Of a stretch of DNA of 64,000 nt, positions 56,001 through 64,000 are shown one piece after another (position 1 is the stretch's first letter; every line of letters begins with the position of its first letter). Below the pieces are notes generated by a model that made no database searches, was not told where the DNA came from, and saw only the letters and a program-made list of their open reading frames with translations. Source of the stretch: Panopea generosa (Eukaryota; Mollusca; Bivalvia; Adapedonta; Hiatellidae); NCBI GenBank assembly GCA_029582155.1, contig CM055911.1, positions 50,510,062 through 50,574,061 on the forward strand. The letters are read 5' to 3'. Made by a program: the position numbers and the translations under genes.

Positions 56001-59000
56001 CTCCTCCTCAGATGTATCATCATCGTCGTCCTCGCTATCATCATCACTGTTTTCATCTTCATCAGAGCTGTCATCTATAGCAAAAATGCATTTTGTTTTG
56101 GGGGTAAACTTTTTAACTGACTTGGTATGAACAAAAATAATGAAATCAGCAAAGTAAATGTCTATAATTGGCAATTATAAAATGTAATAACGGGAAAAAA
56201 CTGTTTAATTTTTCTTTATAACATTTTCAACACATTTCAGGTTATACAATTATGGTGTCCATTTTTAGTTGGTGGAGTAAGACTGCAGAATAAATCTGAG
56301 TAGAACCAATGTCCTTCCAAAAGTGGGCAGTGAAATTAAGTGATCATAAGGATTTTGCAGAGCTGCCTGGTAAAACAGGTATATCACTGTTTTTTAGCTG
56401 TGCTGATACAAGGCGTTGACGGATATTACCAAATTGTCATATTTTTTTGTGTAAATTATATTATATGTAATTTAGAAAGTAATATTTTGGCTATCTAAAA
56501 AAAATTTAATTGTCTTAATTGTAAAATTAACACATTATCATACCACTTTGACATGGTTTCTATGTTATTATTGAAAATAAATCATCACACAGGATACCAT
56601 TGACTACATCGAGCGTAATCACAATGGCAGATGAATGGGAAATTGTTCACAACAAGCGTAGCATATCTAATATTTTGAGACATTTTGGCCATCAGAAAGC
56701 GCATTTCTAGCTTAAATAATGAGGTACATGTAAACCATGTTTTTTTAAGTCTGTAGAACGAACCCAGCTCTCTTGATTGGGTCCGTTCAAAAGCATTTGT
56801 TACGAGCATGCTGATTGGTCAGTTGCTTCAGGGAAAGTTTTAATGATGTCATAACTTAGTAAGCATTCAATAGCTATAAATTGTGGGACAGGCATAGAAT
56901 TCCCTGCTTTTGAAATTGGTTGTTAATAAACCTGATTTGGGAGATATCAGGTTCTGGGATAGACTAATGTTTCTTAGTTTCTCGTGGTACCCACCATTTA
57001 TATTTTGATACTCACCTACAGAGCTTGACTCGCTCTCGGAGTAGAATGATTTGGCTGGCTTCTGTTTTTTGGACTTCACTAGTGACGTTGTCTCTGTCCA
57101 CGGCATGATCACTTCCACATTCCTGACTGTTGTATCTGGAGCAACTTCTGGCCATTCTGGCAGCTGCTGGTACCCTGTGGCCTTCATGTTGATGATGTGA
57201 GACAGAGTACCAAGCTGGTACTGGTCACGGTCTATAAATAGTAACAAAATATGTTGTGTCTACAAGTACATGTATGTTGTGCCTGCTAATGCTGTTTACA
57301 TATACATTATATGTGTTGTATTTGTAGTCAATAAATGACTTTTATTTTTTAAAAACCCAACTGCCATATAAAAGCCAAAAGATAGCTCTGGGGCAGGTTT
57401 TATATAATTCAGTACATGATTTAAATCAGAGACCCCTTTTTCAAACTTTTCAAAGTCCTTACTGCATTGTTTTTGTTATAATTTTTCATACTACTAGATT
57501 ATTTTTAATACAATTAATTGGCAAATTTTTTAACAAAAAGTGTTTGCTAAATCCATTTTGAAAAAAAAAGCTCAACTCCAACTGCCAAAAATTTTAAATT
57601 TTAGAGAGGAGCTGTGAGTTCATGCACTCTAAATTATAAACAAATACAAATGGATCTGTGCTTATACACTCTCTGCAGGCTTGAAGAAGGTACTTTTTAT
57701 GGTCTATTTTTAGCACACTGTACCATAACTGATTGGTACAGACCCTAAACCGCTCAAGTACCCCAATTGCACGCAAACGGAGTGCACTCAGAGCGTAAGC
57801 GGAGCGCGAGCGTAGCGCAGACGGAGCGCGAACGGAGCGCAGATTGAGCGCAGACGGAGCGGACATGGACCGTAAGCAAACGCTGGATTTTGAATAATAA
57901 ACGCACTCCTGAACGCATGAAATAGATTGAGTGCACTCAGACACGCTGAATGCACTCAGATACGCTGAGTGCACTCAGAAGCGCTGTATACGCTAGACAC
58001 AGTAAGAAAACTGATAACAGAACTTTTCGTGCGCTACTGAGTGCACTCGTTCATTCGGATATACTCTTTTTTTATTATTTGATCGTGAAGTCGATACTTA
58101 AAATCGAGATAAAAATAAATTTTCTTTCAAATGAATATAAACCATGTAGTTAATATAAATGTTTTACTGTAAAACGCATGATAAAACTTATTTTGGTCAA
58201 CAATTTATCAATTATAACATAAATATCAATATTTAGCTGATCAATACAATAATGTTTAAAACACCTATTATACAAAAGACGACACATCATTGGTTATCTA
58301 CGGTTTCAAGGCTAATTTGCCGTGTTATTTCGATATAAATTAGTTATAGAACATACAAAACATGTACTTTATTTCGATTTAAGCGTATACTGCTCCAAAT
58401 ACAAAAATATCAAAGCATGCGTGAATCAAACAAAACATAGATATGCGTAAAATTATATGATTATGATTCTATTTGTTTGGGTATTTCGGCAAAATAAAAA
58501 TTACCAATTTTCAATTTAATTTAGACTTTAGTTTTATATTTTCCCCAAATATAGTTACACTGAGTTTGTGCTTAGTTATAAACAAATCAACGTAAACTGT
58601 TATATTGCAATTAAAGTGGAAACATTATACTCGTGCACATCTCATTAAAAAAAATAATAATAAATTAATTGTATTCTAAAATATAAAATGGGTCAGTAGT
58701 ACAGCGGATAGGGTGCTGGCTTCAGACGACAGAGGTCGCGAGTTTGACCCAGGCTTTACCCGACCTCTCGAAACACAATTCAGTACCAGATCTAATAAGG
58801 GAATGCACTGGAGAAAGATATGCATAAGCTCCGAGCTTACTTGACAATCAAGCTAAATTAAATTAATTTAAAATAAATGTATGTATGCCAAATTAACAAG
58901 ACAGACCGAAATAACACATTAGACATAGGAAATAAAAACTAGCAAACGTAAATTTCTAGGTGACCTTTTTGAGGTTGTGATTTTATATTGACTAAAGAAC

Positions 59001-59186
59001 AGCTTTTGATCATGAGGAAGGTTTAAATAAACAAAAAAGAACATGTATTCACTGCCTATAACAAAGTAAATATATTGTTTTCCCGCTTTCCTACAAAATC
59101 GATACGCCTGATCACGTGCATGTAAGCACGTAACAATTAAGCCACTATAAAAGTTGTGAAAGGGGCAACAAGTAAGAAATGACAAC

Positions 59187-59222
<36 letters not shown>

Positions 59223-62200
59223 GAAGAAAAAATACTCAGATAATAATAATATGATAATATAATATTATAACAATAAAGTAATATAGCAATAATAACAATA
59301 ATATTAGTAATAATAGTAATAAATAATAATAAAATATACAATAGATATTAATAATAATGATGATAATAATAAAATTATAAAAAATCTGCATATTTAAGTA
59401 TTGATTTTGACTATATATTTCTTATCCAATCACATGCCGCGGGTTAAATAAAGATTCATTCATCTTGCACAAATTATAATCAAAATGAAAATTACACAGC
59501 GGCAGGGTTCGTTGTGATCAATGGACCGATAAATCACCAATAAACTATTTATTGACACACATGTGGTTCTCATCATGCGTATCTGTTTTGATGATTGCCA
59601 TGCAACTCTGCCTTCATTATAGTAATTTAATTGTTATATTAACTGTGAACGACTGACCAGATGCACATACGCACGTATCCAATATAAAAGCTGTAAACAA
59701 ATCAATAAGTCAATATGTATATTATAATAATAGCTCCAATGATAATAATATTTCAAAAAAAAATAAAACAAATAATGAAAGTAAAGAATAATACAAATAA
59801 AATACTACGTTTTTACAAGGAATTATTTTAACACATGTCTTTAATTTTTATTAGTTTTAAAATTGTAGGATTGTTTTATTTTGTAAATTAACAATTCTGA
59901 TCTGTTTTTATACGAAATCGCTATGGTAGCTGTGGTAAAATGACAGCCCTGAATACACATCCCTTTATACGTGTATGTCACACTTTCTACCATTCACTCA
60001 GAGCTGGCGTGGGGTTTTCGGTTCGTTAATTTAATGATATTAACATCATGATATTTACATCCTAAAGCGTTCTGAAACTTCGAATAACCAATATCTTAAA
60101 TAATTTTTTTTATTTGTTGTTAATTGGCTGGCAGTTTTTCTTTCTTATTTTTTTCTTTTCAATCACATAATGTTGGCTCAATTAAAATTCATCCATCTGG
60201 CACGAATTACAATCAAAATGAAATCATACATATCTTCCGTGGTCAATAGACCGATAAGTCACCGCTTTAGCATATAACCTAATTGACACGGCTCTCACTG
60301 GCATGTGACATAACGTAATTAACACCACGGGTGTGTTGCTGCGTGTCATATAATTAGTGGTATAGCACAGTGGGTGTAGTTTCAAACAAGTTAAATATAG
60401 TTTGTCATTTTAAATAATATATTAACATAAAGCATACTATCAGTAAAAGAATAATTTGAGAAACCCACTGAAAAAAGTTTATTGCAAGTATATGTATATA
60501 CATAATGATAACGAAAATAATTATAAAAAAACTTAAAATATCAGAATATCTTTTTTTTAAGTTTAGTGAAGCCACATTTGGACCCAAATCGAGAAAAAAA
60601 CACTACAAGATTATTATTTTTCAAAAATCATTGATTATAATGTCGAATTGCATCGCACAGATTATAATAAATTTTTCATCACCCATGCAATGCATATTAT
60701 TGATTATAAAGCTTATTTTAGTTTGAACATTAACAAAACCAGTGATATATCCACATGTTGTTAAGTCACTGCTTACACTGAGCAGATTTATGGATTATCA
60801 TAAGGCCAATGAGGTATTAACAGTATGGAATTATTAATTAAATTTAATTATAAATAACAATTTATTTAGTTTATGTTGATGATGTATATGTAAATTTTGT
60901 GGACAAACTTTATTGATTTCCTGTAACAAACAGCTTACGGTATACCAAAGAAGATACTGACGCAAACAAACGTCGGTGTCTGGATAACAGAAGCCGGTAT
61001 AACGTGCGATATTCTTTGATCACCAAGACCACTGATCACATATCAAAACATAGACACTTCCGTTTAACATGCCTACTATCGATACTTGTTCAACCTATCG
61101 CCCAGCGGGTGACATAATCTGTAGACAAACAATCGGATTATGAATTAATTTACCTTGACTAAAATCCCATGGATACATTTAATTGCTCCATTGGAACATA
61201 ATAAATTAAAAAGTCAATATAGAATCAGTTTAAAGAGTTGAGATGTTGCGATTGGCTATGGGCCGGAAACCGAACTGAGCGAACTGAACGTTGAGTGAAC
61301 GCTGAACGAAGCGAACGCTAAGAGGAGTATTAAATACAGCACTTAGCTATACAGCGCTCGTGAGCGAATACTTGCGTTTGTGAGTGCATTAAATTAACCG
61401 CGTTTAATCGAGTGCACGCAAACGGAGCGCGAACGGAGCGCGAACTAAGCGCGAACGGAGCGCGAACGGAGTGCAAACTGAGCGCAAACGGAGTGCAATT
61501 ATGGGGTACTTGAGCGGTTTAGGGTCTGTAGAGAATACAGCTGTTTGTACATTAGCCACTCCCACATTACTTTCTTCCCTGGCAGAAAGTTTTGAGCCTT
61601 TAAATCTCATTTTAGCATTGTTTCATAAATACATGTAGTTGGAAATCAATTAAGTACAATTACAATTTTAAACTCTACCTTTAAATCGTGACTCAAGCAC
61701 TGGTGCTGGTTTTGATGAGAGGAATATCTTCTTTGCATATTTTCCCAGCAGTCCTTTCTCACCAGCGGGCAACACAAGCTGTCGTAGAAACCGTGACCTG
61801 TCACGGATGTCGTAGTTCTGGTCATACTTGGCGAGGTTAAAAACATACTGACATAGTAACTTGGTCTGTTTACTGTTTGTTATCACAAGCTTGGCCGACA
61901 GGTTCAGGATCTGCAGCTTTACTATGTCCTCCTGCAAGATAGACAAACATTCAATAGTAAGATTTACGGCATCTCTATTCCTAAATACATCTAAACCTAG
62001 GCGCTCTTCAAAGATTTTCATTCAAATTATTAATGTTGGCTTTAGTATTTGTATATAACTTATGTCAGCATTGAACCTGAAAACACTGCCAAATTCTGCT
62101 GCCAATATAAATATTTATATAAATAATTGATGAAAACAGTCAATTGCTAAAATATGCGCTATGTTAAATTTCACCATTTATTGTTTATTTTTCAATCCGA

Positions 62201-63537
62201 CATATATTTGATGATTTCTAATCAAGGACTAGTCTGTATGTACAGCGGGGTGGTTGTGTACTGTTGTCTCTTATCCAAAACCTTGACTCTCCATGTGTTA
62301 TGAATTTGATAATAGAATATTACACCTAAATAATAAATTTCCTTAAATATATTCAGTATAATTCAATAAATAATACATTTTGTTTCAGTCCAAATGCAAG
62401 TTTGCAGACTGTGCAGGTTAGAGACCGAAGCAAACTGCTTATGTATAAATAATAATTAAAGACTATGCGTAGTTCTCTCTATTTATCATACAGATACATG
62501 AGAGTATTTTAATGTACACTGTGATCCAGATATAACATGGTTCCCAGAAGTCACAGAGTCTGAACACGATATTGATGGAACCGCGTAATAAATACATCAG
62601 AGTTATGATTCCACATGTGGATGGAACAAGACATCATCTGTTGAAATTTATGCAAATGTCTTTCTTTCTGTTTCTTTCAATATATAGTGTAATTTATCAT
62701 GAAATGATTACTGACATTGTTTCTATTCTATTAACATATTTTTTTAACGTATACACTGATAATTTGGACAAAAATACCACACGTGATACCACCCAGTAAG
62801 CCACCTTACAAGAAATCTATATTTAATATTTGTTGGCAATACTATGCCCGGTTAATAACAATAAATGAGTGATAACAAGTTACACCATTTTTGTCAATGT
62901 AAATCAATTAAAAGCGATGTTGTAGTTAGTCAGTCTGGATTAATAAGACATGTAGTTGATTCACAAATTAAGACATGGTCACAGTTAAAAAATGTAAAAA
63001 GCTAGCAAACTTAGAGATTTAGTTTAGATTTTTCAATCAATTCATCAATTGTAAAAGAGTAATTTTTTCATGAATCTGGTCACAAAATTAATATATATTT
63101 TAAATTTGGGAGCCATAGAAAAAATGTGTTATAACAAGTTTCACGTTATATCAGCCCTTGCTATATTAAGACAGCAGTGTATATTGTTAAAAGACTTTCA
63201 GAGAGTTTGTAAATAAAAATATTCATTTAAACTATGATTTTCCTATTATAAAAATGCTTCCTTCTTTATTACGGAGGGCATTGGCAACACATTTTGATAT
63301 GTTAAAATATATATCTTTTAAATTTTGACAGAGAATTTATGCAAAAACATTAATTCAAACAGTGAATACCTCCTGGATGAAAGATTTAGCCATTTTTCGA
63401 AGGACATCAGGAGCAATTTTTGGTACACGCTCACTGTACTCCCCTATCAGCCATAGAATGCTAGCACGTGCCATTGGCACGGTGATTTTGTCCACCATCC
63501 TGGCCATGTGTATGATGATGTCCTTGTGAGTTGACGA
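46785..63537 (-). CDS. AP3B1: AP-3 complex beta subunit, C-terminal 604 residues (ten exons, 5' end off window)
   Basis: Minus-strand exons: 63537-63370, 61931-61679, 57231-57016, 56074-55803, 54279-54198, 52956-52832, 51801-51616, 50682-50640, 49598-49416 and 47071-46785. They total 1815 nt with continuous phase to TGA. The start of the frame lies beyond base 64000. Order: end of the adaptin trunk ([39 protein letters not shown]), the link ([16 protein letters not shown]), a Ser/Asp/Glu hinge (mostly one exon), a clathrin-box-like [10 protein letters not shown], then the AP3B-specific C-terminal and appendage domains ([48 protein letters not shown]). AP-3 sorts cargo from the trans-Golgi and endosomes to lysosomes and related organelles; this subunit pairs with delta, mu and sigma. 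The symbol follows the vertebrate gene; invertebrates usually have one AP3B. The identity is secure. Confidence 0.95.
47590..47766. mobile_element. Palindromic MITE (GTCAAACCTGT family)
   Basis: TTAAACCTGTGTAAGTGGTC at the left and GCTTAAGACATGTTTTACTG at the right, with CTACTAAGCAGCAACCTGTC inside. Confidence 0.65.
47868..48105. mobile_element. MITE with GCGTTTCACAAAA ends
   Basis: Left TGCGTTTCACAAAATAACTT, right (inverted) TGCGTTTCACAAAACAACTT; TACGA and ATTTTTATCG/AAAAATCG continue inward. About 35-bp inverted repeats; no ORF. Confidence 0.8.
48637..49415. repeat. Tandem repeat derived from an AP3B exon end plus its splice donor
   Basis: Units of about 131 bp begin near 48637, 48768, 48899 and 49283 and continue into the real exon at 49413. 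Each starts with a (c)TTACCTTGTTTT-like copy of the exon's last bases and donor, then GATGAAAGCAATATTATGG-like sequence and CATAAAAGTCATTTGAC. The nearest copy still reads KQ-GKHL in frame and keeps a GTAAGC donor. A MITE (49009-49259) splits the array. Confidence 0.7.
49009..49259. mobile_element. MITE with GGGGCCGTATTCACCAACC ends
   Basis: 251 bp. Left end GGGGCCGTATTCACCAACCG, right end (inverted) GGGGCGGTATTCACCAACCA, then TTCTTGAGGATATTCTTAGA against TTCTTAAGAATATTCTTAGA. Inverted arms are about 55 bp; no ORF. Confidence 0.85.
49416..49598 (-). CDS. AP3B1: AP3B exon (appendage)
   Basis: 183 nt, acceptor GTATATTCACAG, donor GTAAGT. It encodes [20 protein letters not shown] and [20 protein letters not shown]. 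Its last bases and donor are repeated downstream at 48637-49300. Confidence 0.93.
50325..50560 (+). mobile_element. SINE, tRNA-type head (family C)
   Basis: Head GTTGCCCAGTGATCCAAGAC, B-box-like GGTTTGAGTCC, body TTCTTGCAGAAGGACG, GGTATTCCTCCACCATTAG and GATATGCCATATATAC. An (AT)n tract at 50561-50584 follows it. Confidence 0.65.
50640..50682 (-). CDS. AP3B1: AP3B small exon
   Basis: 43 nt, acceptor GTTTTTACAG, donor GTTTGA (weak). It encodes [14 protein letters not shown], matching the PIGMKMHVFNPI-like region of the family. Confidence 0.88.
51270..51535 (+). mobile_element. tRNA-derived SINE (family D)
   Basis: A-box-like GCGGTCTAGTTGTAGAGC, B box GTGGGTTCGATCCC, body TACTAGAAGCTTCCTCAC, GTCAGTATAATGTGACTGGG and GAATACTGTCTCCAG, tail CACCATACAACAACAA. 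Confidence 0.78.
51616..51801 (-). CDS. AP3B1: AP3B exon (C-terminal domain start)
   Basis: 186 nt, acceptor GTTTTTAG, donor GTAGGT. It encodes [20 protein letters not shown], then [17 protein letters not shown], matching the AP3B-specific C-terminal domain. Confidence 0.93.
52832..52956 (-). CDS. AP3B1: AP3B exon (linker)
   Basis: 125 nt, acceptor TTATATTTCAG, donor GTAGGT. It encodes [20 protein letters not shown] and [20 protein letters not shown], a low-complexity linker before the appendage. Confidence 0.88.
53060..53332 (+). mobile_element. tRNA-derived SINE (family B)
   Basis: Partial head GTCGGTTACACATATGTCTA, B box TTTGAATCCCCGCCC, body GATTCAAGTTGAAAAG and GAGTACTGGTTAATCCCAGG, tail ATATTCAATCAATCAATCAA. 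It sits about 100 bp upstream of an AP3B exon in an intron. Confidence 0.8.
53415..53700 (-). mobile_element. SINE-like element with (CATT)n tail
   Basis: On the minus strand it starts CCCTAGTACTACTGTGGC, has GTCGTAAGAAGCGACAA and AACTCTGCAGTTCGGCAGG, and ends with GGGACACCGTAAAACCC and repeated CATT. A truncated relative lies at 45400-45600. Confidence 0.55.
54198..54279 (-). CDS. AP3B1: AP3B exon (clathrin-box region)
   Basis: 82 nt, acceptor CTCTACAG, donor GTACGT. It encodes [17 protein letters not shown] followed by [10 protein letters not shown]. The LLDL core resembles the clathrin-binding motif of vertebrate AP3B. Confidence 0.9.
54855..55640. repeat. Two tandem copies of the ~470-bp dispersed repeat
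   Basis: 54855-55210 and 55195-55640 each carry GATTTCAATTTGATCTGTTA, TTGTTTCATCTTAGA and a GTCATCAAGCAG or GTCGTCAAGCAA block. They match 10360-10830 and 43690-44160. Confidence 0.7.
55803..56074 (-). CDS. AP3B1: AP3B exon (acidic serine-rich hinge)
   Basis: 272 nt, acceptor TTTTGCTATAG, donor GTTAGA. Nearly all Asp, Glu and Ser, with a central basic patch [14 protein letters not shown] and a basic end VKKKTKQ. In vertebrates this region is a phosphorylated hinge; many casein-kinase-II-type S-x-x-E/D sites are visible here. Confidence 0.92.
56225..56350 (-). mobile_element. Truncated SINE (family C)
   Basis: Contains GGTGGAGTAAGACTGCAGAA, AAATCTGAGTAGAACCA and TGTCCTTCCAAAAGTGG in reverse orientation. 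Confidence 0.5.
56748..56985 (+). repeat. CCAAT/CRE-bearing dispersed repeat
   Basis: GTCTGTAGAACGAACCCAGC, TGATTGGGTCCGTTC, GCTGATTGGTCAGTTGC, ATGATGTCATAACTTAGTAA and TTGTGGGACAGGCATAGAAT. It is the longest clean copy. It lies in an AP3B intron about 30 bp from the exon at 57016. Confidence 0.7.
57016..57231 (-). CDS. AP3B1: AP3B exon (link to hinge)
   Basis: 216 nt, acceptor CTATTTATAG, donor GTGAGT. It encodes [39 protein letters not shown] and the start of the hinge ([13 protein letters not shown]). Confidence 0.95.
58688..58870 (+). mobile_element. tRNA-derived SINE inside the 3.8-kb element
   Basis: Head GGGTCAGTAGTACAGCGGAT, B-box-like GTCGCGAGTTTGACCC, body CGACCTCTCGAAACACAATT and AAGCTCCGAGCTTACTTGAC. 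Confidence 0.6.
59185..59365. repeat. (AAT)n microsatellite
   Basis: AAT/ATA triplets, purest at 59186-59220. Hydrophobic minus-strand frames across it are artefacts. Confidence 0.9.
61679..61931 (-). CDS. AP3B1: AP3B exon (end of trunk)
   Basis: 253 nt, acceptor TCTTGCAG, donor GTAGAG. It encodes [55 protein letters not shown] and [20 protein letters not shown]. Confidence 0.95.
61932..63369. other. AP3B intron, no further feature
   Basis: AT-rich. No exon or repeat with clear support. A short plus-strand frame at 62572-62799 lacks splice or family evidence. Confidence 0.5.
63370..63537 (-). CDS. AP3B1: AP3B exon (adaptin trunk)
   Basis: 168 nt, acceptor TATTTTACAG, donor GTATTC. It encodes [20 protein letters not shown] and [20 protein letters not shown], highly conserved in AP-3 beta. 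It is the first exon visible; bases 63538-64000 are intron. Confidence 0.95.
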
Positions 63538-64000
63538 CTGTAAAATAGGACAAATGTAAAATGGTAAAACATGATATGTGCAAGAAAGTAAATAGGTTAA
63601 ACATAAAGAAACAGAAAAATACATTGTTTGAAAAATAATTTGTGAAAAGCAAAATTTAGATACATGTATGTAAAAATTGCCAAACAGAGAATTTTACAGA
63701 ATTTAATGTCTTGCATACAGGTATTGGCTTTATCACAAAGTGAGGCTATGAATAAGTTATCGATGCAAGGCAAAAGCTAGACCAGTTATATTGTGTATGG
63801 GTCAAGTTTTATTTATAATGTGTAAAGAACTATGTCAAGGCCATCCAGAATGCTAATCTATGTGCCTTTGAAGTACATACGAGTTCCTCCATAATTAAAG
63901 AATATGTGAAGTGCCAACGCTATTAGCATTTTACGAGCTACATATACCGACGGGAGGAATGAAACATTGTCACTTCACCTTCTTTATTTGTATATATTTA

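Larger units (their letters stand above)
57739..61528. mobile_element. 3.8-kb element with terminal inverted repeats and 10-bp subterminal arrays
   Basis: The left end CAGACCCTAAACCGCTCAAG then TACCCC is an exact 26-bp inverted match to the right end; both continue into TTGCAC. The dinucleotide TA flanks each end (57737-57738 and 61529-61530), as in TA-target transposons. Next to each end is an array of about 10 bp (GGAGCGCGAACGGAGCGC), in the same direction at both ends. At 57900-58040 a GAGTGCACTCAG repeat follows. The interior (58.1-61.2 kb) is AT-rich, with a SINE at 58688 and internal copies at 59400-59600 and 60160-60310 (ATTCATCCATCTGGCAC-like, GACCGATAA). No transposase frame was seen, so it is probably non-autonomous. 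It lies in an AP3B intron. Confidence 0.78.

Noticed and set aside
55808-56130. Frames antisense to or shifted from the acidic hinge
   Set aside because: Shadows of the AP3B hinge exon, whose frame joins its neighbours in phase.
57594-57974. Arg/Ser/Ala-rich minus-strand frames
   Set aside because: Translations of the 10-bp subterminal array of the 3.8-kb element; similar frames appear at the other end (61404-61610).
58919-59341. 140-codon minus-strand frame
   Set aside because: Driven by the (AAT)n tract and AT-rich flank.

Overview
The window is a piece of animal nuclear genome, most likely from a bivalve mollusc. It is AT-rich and has short, phase-consistent exons separated by long introns. 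It is crowded with tRNA-derived SINEs ending in simple tails, small inverted-repeat elements, minisatellites and repeats of the kind seen in clam genomes. The species cannot be named from the sequence. No bacterial, organellar or clearly viral gene was seen. Exons below were read from translations and GT/AG splice signals; each set joins without a frame break.

Three genes are supported. (1) On the minus strand, 15053 to 7209, six exons encode a compact secreted cadherin-repeat protein of 257 residues. It has a signal peptide, two cadherin-like domains and a hydrophobic C-terminus with no cytoplasmic tail. Its TATA promoter and first exon are duplicated about 3.6 kb upstream (18642 to 18576). 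(2) On the plus strand, 28142 to 37864, five exons encode a 256-residue secreted 12-cysteine protein of the DUF4773 type. (3) On the minus strand, 63537 to 46785, ten exons encode the C-terminal 604 residues of the beta subunit of adaptor complex AP-3; its N-terminal exons lie beyond base 64000. A possible terminal exon of an unknown gene lies at 1891-2108 (minus).

Layout. 1-1700: tandem repeats. 1.9-7.2 kb: candidate exon, SINEs, a (GTT)n tract and CCAAT/CRE-bearing repeats. 7.2-15.1 kb: cadherin-like gene. 12.9-19.5 kb: a tandem segmental duplication carrying that gene's 5' end. 19.5-24.4 kb: repeats and microsatellites. 24.4-27.6 kb: a large 30/48-bp satellite. 28.1-37.9 kb: DUF4773 gene, with a 126-bp and 52-bp minisatellite in its last intron. 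38-46.7 kb: intergenic repeats. 46.8-64 kb: AP-3 beta gene. Its introns hold several inverted-repeat elements, a tandem array derived from an exon end plus its splice donor, and a 3.8-kb element with terminal inverted repeats flanked by TA.

The three genes have no evident functional link. AP-3 beta acts in cytosolic vesicle coats; the other two products enter the secretory pathway. The most notable observations are the duplicated promoter and signal-peptide exon, the exon-derived splice-donor array in AP-3 beta, the 3.8-kb inverted-repeat element and the satellite that seems to have changed unit length.
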